A stretch of DNA of 64,000 nucleotides from Thalassobius sp002708925. GTDB taxonomy: Bacteria; Pseudomonadota; Alphaproteobacteria; Rhodobacterales; Rhodobacteraceae. The notes below the pieces were generated by a model. The model was not told the origin of the DNA. It saw only the letters and a program-made list of their open reading frames with translations, and did not search any database. Positions 58,683 to 64,000 of this stretch are shown in pieces. The stretch lies in assembly GCF_049803795.1 (NCBI RefSeq), contig NZ_JBNAGJ010000001.1, positions 496,001-560,000 on the forward strand. The letters are read 5' to 3'. The number at the start of each line of letters is the position of its first letter. The first letter of the stretch is position 1. The translations under genes and the position numbers were made by a program.

Positions 58683-59312
58683 ATGATCTTGATCGCACTC
58701 GGGGCCGGGCTGGCCGTGGTTTATGGTGGCTGGTTTTGCTGGCGCGATCCCAGCTGGCTGCGATCCGCCATCAAGACCGGCGCTGTGGCGCTGCCGGCCA
58801 TCGCGCTTGGCCAGATGGGGGTGCCGGGGGTGGCGCTGGCGGGGCTGTGGGCCTGCGCTTTGGGCGATTATCTGCTGTCACGCCCGGCAGAGCTGACGCT
58901 CAAGGCCGGAATCGGAGCCTTTGCGCTGGGGCATATCCTGTATGTGGTGGGGTTTGTCAGCCTGTTCGATCCGGGCCGGCCCGATCTGCTGTTCTGGACG
59001 GTGACGGGGGGGCTGATTGCGCTGGGTGCCTCGACCGAGCTGTGGCTGTCCGCTCATACCGGCCCGCTGCGGCCCCTTGTGCGGATCTATGTCGGGCTGA
59101 TCCTGGGGATGGGGATCTGTGCCGCGCTGCCGGGGCTGCCACGGGAATTCCTGCTGACCGGGGCGCTTAGTTTTGTGGCCTCGGATCTGATCTTGTCCAC
59201 GCTGATTTTCCTGGGGTGGACCGCCCGCTGGGCCTCTTATGCGGTTTGGGGGCTGTATTGGCTGGCGCAGGCGCTGATCATGGCCGGGTTCTGGCAGGTT
59301 GCGGCGGCCTGA
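58683..59312 (+). CDS. Lysoplasmalogenase (YhhN/TMEM86 family)
   Basis: Integral membrane enzyme predicted to hydrolyse the vinyl-ether bond of lysoplasmalogens. The 209-aa protein has about seven to eight TM helices and family motifs TGAVALPAIAL, WACALGDYLLS, GIGAFALGHILYVVGF and LSFVASDLILSTLIF, where the paired Asp residues are probably catalytic. AGGAGGACAGC before ATG 58683 fixes the start. It is divergent from the small secreted protein. Confidence 0.88.
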   Translation: MILIALGAGLAVVYGGWFCWRDPSWLRSAIKTGAVALPAIALGQMGVPGVALAGLWACALGDYLLSRPAELTLKAGIGAFALGHILYVVGFVSLFDPGRPDLLFWTVTGGLIALGASTELWLSAHTGPLRPLVRIYVGLILGMGICAALPGLPREFLLTGALSFVASDLILSTLIFLGWTARWASYAVWGLYWLAQALIMAGFWQVAAA

Positions 59313-59369
59313 GGGCTTCCATTACGGGGGCAGAATGGATAGGTGAAGTGAAACATCTTCGGAGGCCCC

Positions 59370-60578
59370 ATGTCCTTTTTCGGCAAGCTGAAACAACGTC
59401 TGACCCGCTCGTCATCCAAGCTCGACCAGGGGCTGGACGCGATTGTCGAGGAGGGCGGTGTCGAAGAAGAGGTCGCGCTGCCTCCGCAGTCCGCGCGCCC
59501 CGAGCCCGTATCGGCCCCGCAGCCGGGCCCGGCCCCTGAGGCAGATGTTGGGCCAGATGTTGGGCCTGATGCTGAGCCAGACGCTGGTCCGGAAACCGCG
59601 CCCGTAGTGCCGTCCGAACCGGCCCCCGACACCGCCCAGCCTGAACCTGCCCAGCCTGAATCCGCCAAGCCCGTGCCCAAATCCGAACCCAAACCCGGTC
59701 TCATCGGCCGTCTGCTGGGCCGGGATGACGCGCGCACTGTCATGCGCCGCACGCTGGACGATGACATGCTGGAACAGCTCGAAGAACTGCTGATCGCCTC
59801 GGATATGGGGGTGGATACGGCGCTGCGGGTGACGTCCAATATCGCCGAGGGGCGGTTCGGCAAGAAGGTCTCGACCGCCGAAATAAAGACCCTTCTGGCC
59901 GAGGAAATCGCCCGCGTGATGGAGCCCGTCGCCAAACCACTGCCGCTGTACCCCAAAAAGCCACAGGTCGTGCTGGTGGTGGGGGTGAATGGCTCGGGGA
60001 AGACTACGACGATCGGCAAGCTGGCCAGCCAGTTCAAGGCGGCCGGCAAAAACGTGGTGATTGCCGCCGGCGATACCTTCCGCGCGGCGGCCGTGGAACA
60101 ATTGCAAGTCTGGGGCGACCGCGCCGGCGTGCCCGTGCTGACCGCCCCCGAGGGCAGCGATCCGGCCAGCCTGGCCTTTGACGCGATGACCCGCGCCGAG
60201 GCCGATGGCGCCGACCTGCTGATGATCGACACGGCGGGCCGTCTGCAAAACCGCGCCGATCTGATGGAGGAACTGGCCAAGATCGTCCGCGTCATCCGCA
60301 AAAAGGACGAAACCGCGCCGCACAACACCTTGCTGGTGCTGGACGCCACGACGGGCCAGAACGCGCTGAGCCAGGTGAAAACCTTTCAGGAGCTGGCCGA
60401 TGTGTCTGGGCTGGTGATGACAAAGCTGGATGGCACGGCCAAGGGCGGCGTGCTGGTGGCGCTGGCCGATAAGTTCGGGCTGCCGATCCATGCCATCGGC
60501 GTGGGCGAGCAGATCGACGATCTGGCGCCTTTCGATCCGGCCGATTTTGCCCGCGCGCTGACCGGATCGGACGAATAA
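59370..60578 (+). CDS. ftsY: Signal recognition particle receptor FtsY
   Basis: GTPase receptor that docks SRP-ribosome complexes at the membrane. The 402-aa protein has an acidic/Pro-rich A domain (residues about 30-115, with repeated PDVGPD/PEPAQPE segments), the N domain, and the G domain with GVNGSGKTTTIGKLA near residue 205, DTAGRLQNRADLM near 287 and TKLDGTAKGG near 350. The length is normal for alphaproteobacteria. No ffh is in the window. Confidence 0.97.
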   Translation: MSFFGKLKQRLTRSSSKLDQGLDAIVEEGGVEEEVALPPQSARPEPVSAPQPGPAPEADVGPDVGPDAEPDAGPETAPVVPSEPAPDTAQPEPAQPESAKPVPKSEPKPGLIGRLLGRDDARTVMRRTLDDDMLEQLEELLIASDMGVDTALRVTSNIAEGRFGKKVSTAEIKTLLAEEIARVMEPVAKPLPLYPKKPQVVLVVGVNGSGKTTTIGKLASQFKAAGKNVVIAAGDTFRAAAVEQLQVWGDRAGVPVLTAPEGSDPASLAFDAMTRAEADGADLLMIDTAGRLQNRADLMEELAKIVRVIRKKDETAPHNTLLVLDATTGQNALSQVKTFQELADVSGLVMTKLDGTAKGGVLVALADKFGLPIHAIGVGEQIDDLAPFDPADFARALTGSDE

Positions 60579-60716
60579 CCCGTTCAGGCCGATTGCCACA
60601 GGATTCCCTCAGCTTATCCCCTGGGTTATCCCCAGCTAATTCCGCCCGCCCGGTTGCGCCGCGCCGCGCTCCGAGTCAGAAATTCCGGACTTGGACAGTG
60701 GGGCCTATGATTCCGT

Positions 60717-60733
60717 TAAGGGATTCGCCCTTA
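60717..60733 (+). promoter_or_regulatory. Hairpin and -10-like element before the 60.8 kb gene
   Basis: TAAGGG-ATTCG-CCCTTA is a 6-bp stem (60717-60733). TATAAT follows at 60732-60737, a perfect -10 hexamer, but no -35 fits at 16-18 nt upstream. The 210-nt gap after ftsY also contains TTATCCCC twice near 60615-60635. It may be a promoter needing an activator. Confidence 0.3.
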
Positions 60734-60788
60734 TAATCACGGGTTTCGGGCGTCGCGTCCGGGGGCCAAAGGCGCGGACGGCACGACT

Positions 60789-61223
60789 ATGCTAGAGATT
60801 TTCGAGACCCTGAAATCCCAGGCCGACTGGGGGGAAACGGGTCTGTTCGAAGCAATGGAAGACCTGCTGGAATGGTCCTGCGTGGATGCCCGGCCCGATC
60901 AGGGGCCCTGGCCCGACGGGCGCGTTGTCTGTGCCGAATGCGTGCTGGCCAAGGGCGATGATGTCGTTGGAATGGCGCGTCTTTTGTGGGATTCGCACAT
61001 CGAGGACAGCCTGCCGCGCGTGGCGCATCTGTGTCTGACGCCGACCTATCACACCGATTTCGTCATCGAGAGCCTGGAGACGGTTCTGGCCGAATCCTAT
61101 GCCGCCGAGCCCATCGCTGGCGATCACATCCGCCTGAGCAACGGGCGCGTGCTGGATCTGCTGGGCAATACCCGCGCGCAAACCCGTGGCCAGGTGGGGC
61201 AGCTTGCGCCGCGTGTGATATGA
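60789..61223 (+). CDS. Conserved hypothetical protein
   Basis: The 144-aa product has no signal peptide or TM segment. It reads MLEIFETLKSQADWGETGLFEAMEDLLEWSCV at the start and ends HIRLSNGRVLDLLGNTRAQTRGQ. I recognise no domain. The TGA overlaps the ATG of the EamA transporter gene (ATGA, 4 nt), so the two are translationally coupled, and ispZ follows. That linkage is the only clue to role. Confidence 0.75.
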   Translation: MLEIFETLKSQADWGETGLFEAMEDLLEWSCVDARPDQGPWPDGRVVCAECVLAKGDDVVGMARLLWDSHIEDSLPRVAHLCLTPTYHTDFVIESLETVLAESYAAEPIAGDHIRLSNGRVLDLLGNTRAQTRGQVGQLAPRVI

Positions 61224-62122
61224 GCGCCTGGCTGGTCTCTTTGGAAGGGACCGAGGCGGGGCACACTCTGGCATTGGCCCTGGCGCTGCTGGCGGCGTTC
61301 CTGCACGCGGTTTTCGGCGCGTTGCAAAAGGGCCGGCACGATCCGTGGCTGTCGCGCGGGGCGATTGATTTTTCCTACGGCGTGATGGCCGCGCCGATTG
61401 CCCTGTTCGTGGTGCCCTGGCCCGAGCCGCACATGTGGCCGATCTTTGCCACCGCTTTCGTGATCCATGTGGGCTATAAGCTGATGCAGGCCTGGGCCTA
61501 TACCAAGGGCGCCTATACCGTCGTCTACCCGGTGGTGCGCGGGACGGGGCCTTTGTTTGCGGTGGTCGGCGCCTATCTGGTCTTTGGCGAGGTGTTCTCG
61601 GCCGTGCAATGGCTGGGCGTGGCGGTGCTGCTGGCGGGGATTTTCGGGCTGGCGCTCTATAATCTGATCTATCTGGAACTGAACCGAGACACGCTGAAAC
61701 CGGCGCTGGCGCTGGCTGTGGGGACGGGGCTGTTTGTGGCGCTGTACACCACCTATGACGCCTACGGCATTCGCGCCACGGCCGATCCTTTCACCTTTCT
61801 GGCGTGGTTTTTCATGATTGACGGGATTTTCATGCCGCCCATCGCGGTGCTGCGCTATCGGTCGATGACGGACCGTCCGGCGCTGGGGCCGTTGATGCGC
61901 AGGGGTGTAATTGGCGCGTTTGTGGCCTATTTCAGTTTTGGCTCGGTCATGTTGGCGACGCGTCTGGATAAGGTGGGCGAGGCCGCCGTCTTGCGCGAAA
62001 CCTCGACCGTGTTTGCCGCCCTGATCGGGTGGCTGGTGCTAAAAGAAACCGTCGGCCCGCGCCGGGTGGCCTTGATGGCCCTGATCGCGCTGGGGGCCGT
62101 GATTGTGGAAATGGGGGGCTGA
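61220..62122 (+). CDS. EamA/DMT family transporter
   Basis: The 300-aa inner-membrane carrier has about ten TM helices in two halves; the first half contains AAFLHAVFGALQKGRHDPWLSRGA and GAYTVVYPVVRGTGPLFAVVGAYLVFGE, the second half RLDKVGEAAVLRETSTVFAALIGWLVLKETVG. These are typical EamA motifs. The substrate is unknown. It starts inside the stop of the hypothetical gene and ends 2 nt before ispZ, so all three form one operon. Confidence 0.9.
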   Translation: MSAWLVSLEGTEAGHTLALALALLAAFLHAVFGALQKGRHDPWLSRGAIDFSYGVMAAPIALFVVPWPEPHMWPIFATAFVIHVGYKLMQAWAYTKGAYTVVYPVVRGTGPLFAVVGAYLVFGEVFSAVQWLGVAVLLAGIFGLALYNLIYLELNRDTLKPALALAVGTGLFVALYTTYDAYGIRATADPFTFLAWFFMIDGIFMPPIAVLRYRSMTDRPALGPLMRRGVIGAFVAYFSFGSVMLATRLDKVGEAAVLRETSTVFAALIGWLVLKETVGPRRVALMALIALGAVIVEMGG

Positions 62123-62124
62123 GC

Positions 62125-62733
62125 ATGGCCGAACAGAAGATTAACCCGATGCTGAAAACCGGGCTGGAGCTGGGGCCCATCGTGGTGTTCTTTGCCGCCT
62201 ATGTCTGGCTGAAGGACCGCGTGTTCACAATCGGCGGCACCGAGTATGAGGGCTTTATCCTGGTCACGGCCGGGTTCATTCCGCTGATGCTGCTGTCCAC
62301 CTTTGTGCTGTGGAAACTGACGGGCCATCTGTCGAAAATGCAGATCGTGACGCTGGTGCTGGTGGTGATTTTCGGCGGGCTGTCGGTGTGGCTGAATGAC
62401 GATCGGTTCTTCAAGATGAAACCGACGCTGATCTATCTGCTGTTCGGCGGCGCGCTGGGGTTCGGCCTGTGGCGCGGCGAGAGCTATCTACAAGACCTGA
62501 TGGATGCCGCGTTGCCGCTTACGGATGCGGGCTGGATGGTGCTGACCCGGCGTTTGTGCCTGTTTTTCCTGGGGCTGGCCGCGCTGAACGAGCTGGTCTG
62601 GCGCACCCAGAGCACGGACACCTGGGTTTATTTCAAAACCTTCGGGCTGACGGCGGCGCTGTTCGCGTTCTTCATGACCCAAGGCAGCGTGTTCAAACGA
62701 TACGCGCTGGAAGAGGACAGCGACGAGACCTGA
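62125..62733 (+). CDS. Septation protein A / inner membrane protein IspZ-like
   Basis: The 202-aa protein has five or six TM helices and the IspZ/YciB family pattern: INPMLKTGLELGPIVVFFAAYVWLKDR, GGLSVWLNDDRFFKMKPTLIYLLFGGALGFGLW, and ALNELVWRTQSTDTWVYFKTFG. YciB-type proteins influence septation and envelope synthesis. The start is fixed by the MAEQKINPMLKT opening and by the 2-nt gap to the EamA gene. Confidence 0.93.
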   Translation: MAEQKINPMLKTGLELGPIVVFFAAYVWLKDRVFTIGGTEYEGFILVTAGFIPLMLLSTFVLWKLTGHLSKMQIVTLVLVVIFGGLSVWLNDDRFFKMKPTLIYLLFGGALGFGLWRGESYLQDLMDAALPLTDAGWMVLTRRLCLFFLGLAALNELVWRTQSTDTWVYFKTFGLTAALFAFFMTQGSVFKRYALEEDSDET

Positions 62734-62761
62734 CCCGCGCCGGGGCCGGTCTCGTGCATGT

Positions 62762-63469
62762 TCAGCCTTTCTGGCCGAACAGAACCTTTTGCGCCTCTTT
62801 GCTGCGCGGGCCATTGCCGCGGTGCTCGGCGGCCAGGGCGCGGCCCTTTTGGACGGCGGGGCGGGCGGCCAGCGTGTCCAGCCAGCGCTTGACATTGGGC
62901 TTGTCCTCCAGGGTCTGTTCCTGCCCTTCCCACAGCGAAACCCATCCCCACAGAGACATGTCCGCGATCGAGTAGAAATCCCCCGCGACATAGGCATTTT
63001 CCGCCAGCTGCGTGTCCAGCACCCGATAGAGCCGGCTGACCTCGTTGCGGTAGCGGTCCTGGGCATAGGGCAGATCGTTCGGCGGATCCATCGCGGGCGC
63101 GTATTTCAGGAAATGATGCGCCTGGCCCGCCATCGGCCCCACACCGCCCATCTGCCACATCAGCCATTGATCCACGGCGATGCGGTCTCGTTCCGTCTTG
63201 CCATAGAACTGGCCGGTCTTGCGCGCCAGATATTGCAGGATCGCGCCGGATTCAAAGATCGAGATGGGCGCGCCATCGTGCCCATGAGGATCGGTGATGG
63301 CCGGCATCCGGTTATTGGGTGAGATTTTCAGGAAGTCGGGCTCGAACTGATCGCCCGCGCCGATATTGACCAGATGCAGCCTGTAGGGCAGGGCCATTTC
63401 CTCAAGCGCGATAGAGATTTTCCAGCCGTTGGGCGTGGGCCAGTAATAGAGATCGATTGGTTGTGACAT
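62762..63469 (-). CDS. Glutathione S-transferase family protein (YghU/Ure2-like)
   Basis: The 235-aa protein has an N-terminal thioredoxin-like domain (IDLYYWPTPNGWKISIALEEMALPYRLHLVNIG, SPNNRMPAITDPHGHDGAPISIFESGAILQYLARKTGQFY) and an all-helical C-terminal domain (WLMWQMGGVGPMAGQAHHFLKYAP). The NPNGWK-type turn and PxI/ESGAIL motifs match the nu/Ure2-like GST group, which uses glutathione disulphide reduction. GGAGCCCC before the ATG at 63469 supports the start. A truncated gene lies 25 nt upstream on the same strand. Confidence 0.92.
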   Translation of the reverse strand: MSQPIDLYYWPTPNGWKISIALEEMALPYRLHLVNIGAGDQFEPDFLKISPNNRMPAITDPHGHDGAPISIFESGAILQYLARKTGQFYGKTERDRIAVDQWLMWQMGGVGPMAGQAHHFLKYAPAMDPPNDLPYAQDRYRNEVSRLYRVLDTQLAENAYVAGDFYSIADMSLWGWVSLWEGQEQTLEDKPNVKRWLDTLAARPAVQKGRALAAEHRGNGPRSKEAQKVLFGQKG

Positions 63470-63494
63470 GGGGCTCCCCTTCCGTATGAGGGGA

Positions 63495-64000
63495 TCATGA
63501 TGGGGCTTTGCCCGCCAAAGGCAACCCAGCCCGCATCCGCACAGGGGCAAGAAAACGTGAAGGCGCAGCCGGGGCCGGGCGTGCCAGCGCGGCTTGCAGC
63601 GCCGCGAACGGGTGCCGCTGCGGGTGCAGCAGCACTGCCCGGTACAGATCGAACACGCCGGGGCGCAGATAGCCCGCCCAATGACACAAGCGCCGCTGGG
63701 GCGGGGCGACGGGCAGGCCTCGGGCGTGCAGAGCCTCAAGAGTGTGCGGGTCGGACAGGTGCACGGGCAGCAGATTTGGCAGATCGGGGTCTTTGATGCG
63801 GTCTTGGGGCTGGGGCGGGGGGATCAGCCGCTCCAGCGCGAAATCAAAGAGGCGGTTCTCGGCGCTGTTGATCCAGAAGACCTGCGTTTGCGCCCCCGCA
63901 GGCGTGGCCAGAGCCTGAGCCGCAGCCGAGCGATATTCGGCCGGGTGCAGCAGCAGCAGCCGGTGCAGGGCTCCGGGCGGGCAGTGCGGCAGGGCTTGCA
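63495..64000 (-). CDS. Truncated gene of unknown function (5' end outside window)
   Basis: The visible 168 residues run from the window edge to a stop at 63495, with no start in view. The segment reads as one open frame: QALPHCPPGALHRLLLLH, AEYRSAAAQALATPAGAQTQVFWIN, then PVHLSDPHTLEALHARGLPV and HPQRHPFAALQAALARP. I recognise no domain. Its stop lies 25 nt before the GST start, so the two may share a transcript. Confidence 0.6.
   Translation of the reverse strand, partial: QALPHCPPGALHRLLLLHPAEYRSAAAQALATPAGAQTQVFWINSAENRLFDFALERLIPPPQPQDRIKDPDLPNLLPVHLSDPHTLEALHARGLPVAPPQRRLCHWAGYLRPGVFDLYRAVLLHPQRHPFAALQAALARPAPAAPSRFLAPVRMRAGLPLAGKAPS

Noticed and set aside
60600..60640. Repeated TTATCCCC sites after ftsY, read as DnaA boxes.
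   Set aside because: The DnaA box consensus is TTATCCACA; both copies lack the CACA end, and no dnaA, gidA or AT-rich unwinding element is nearby.

Overview
This GC-rich window reads as chromosomal DNA of an alphaproteobacterium of the Rhodobacterales (Roseobacter-like Rhodobacteraceae). The call rests on gene content: an RpoD with a long acidic spacer, an nrdR-ribD pair, an H-NOX/HNOBA-GGDEF pair, pleD beside a DUF3572 gene, DUF4153 and DUF2065 proteins, and the ftsY / EamA / ispZ neighbourhood. I see no transposase, integrase, phage gene, CRISPR array, rRNA or tRNA. Nearly all of the window is densely packed core genome.

Layout. 0-5 kb: rpoD, a secreted small protein behind a strong hairpin, a YjbQ-family protein, then nrdR-ribD. 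4.7-9.3 kb: a minus-strand capsule block (kpsS, Wza/KpsD-like export lipoprotein, kpsC) lying between ribD and ribE. 9.4-15.1 kb: ribE, a Tag-like glycosylase, and an RND efflux permease with its adaptor. 15.3-19.3 kb: the four-gene Anbu cluster (ATP-grasp, alpha-E, transglutaminase-like, proteasome-like Anbu). 19.5-23.2 kb: glpD, glpK and a PhnA-like protein. 23.2-30.2 kb: a ThDP enzyme, metG, an aldo/keto reductase, a lipoprotein, an EamA transporter, a Nudix hydrolase and a DUF983 protein. 30.4-32.6 kb: EF-hand protein, ECF-like sigma factor, probable membrane anti-sigma factor and CnrX-like periplasmic sensor, closed by a clear terminator. 32.6-39.2 kb: a PleD-like diguanylate cyclase with degenerate receivers, DUF3572, MarR, HAD phosphatase, DUF4153 protein, then a degenerate H-NOX and its HNOBA-GGDEF partner. 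39.2-50.3 kb: a large acidic protein of unknown function, thiamine pyrophosphokinase, L-serine dehydratase, rpiA, an AhpD-like protein, glutathione reductase, hflK-hflC-DUF2065 and a Do-family protease. 50.3-64 kb: peptidoglycan-binding lipoprotein, ferredoxin, FG-GAP protein, PAS-LuxR regulator, PEP mutase/ICL-family enzyme, purD, xseA, AlkB-like monooxygenase, lysoplasmalogenase, ftsY, EamA transporter, ispZ, a glutathione transferase and a truncated unknown gene.

Themes. Two c-di-GMP synthases lie about 5 kb apart, and both seem wired to sensor domains that have lost their textbook chemistry: receivers without phospho-acceptors, and an H-NOX without its haem ligand. The Anbu cluster is a known but functionally unsolved peptide-modification and proteolysis system. 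The EF-hand/sigma/anti-sigma/metal-sensor set looks like a self-contained envelope cation-response module. Non-coding signals of note are a 16-bp stem that buries the start of the gene after rpoD, five copies of a 21-nt intergenic motif mostly at gene 3' ends, two adjacent perfect palindromes before the RND operon, and three convergent gene pairs with interlocked stop codons. Start codons were chosen from family N-termini and Shine-Dalgarno matches by eye; no computation or database search was run.
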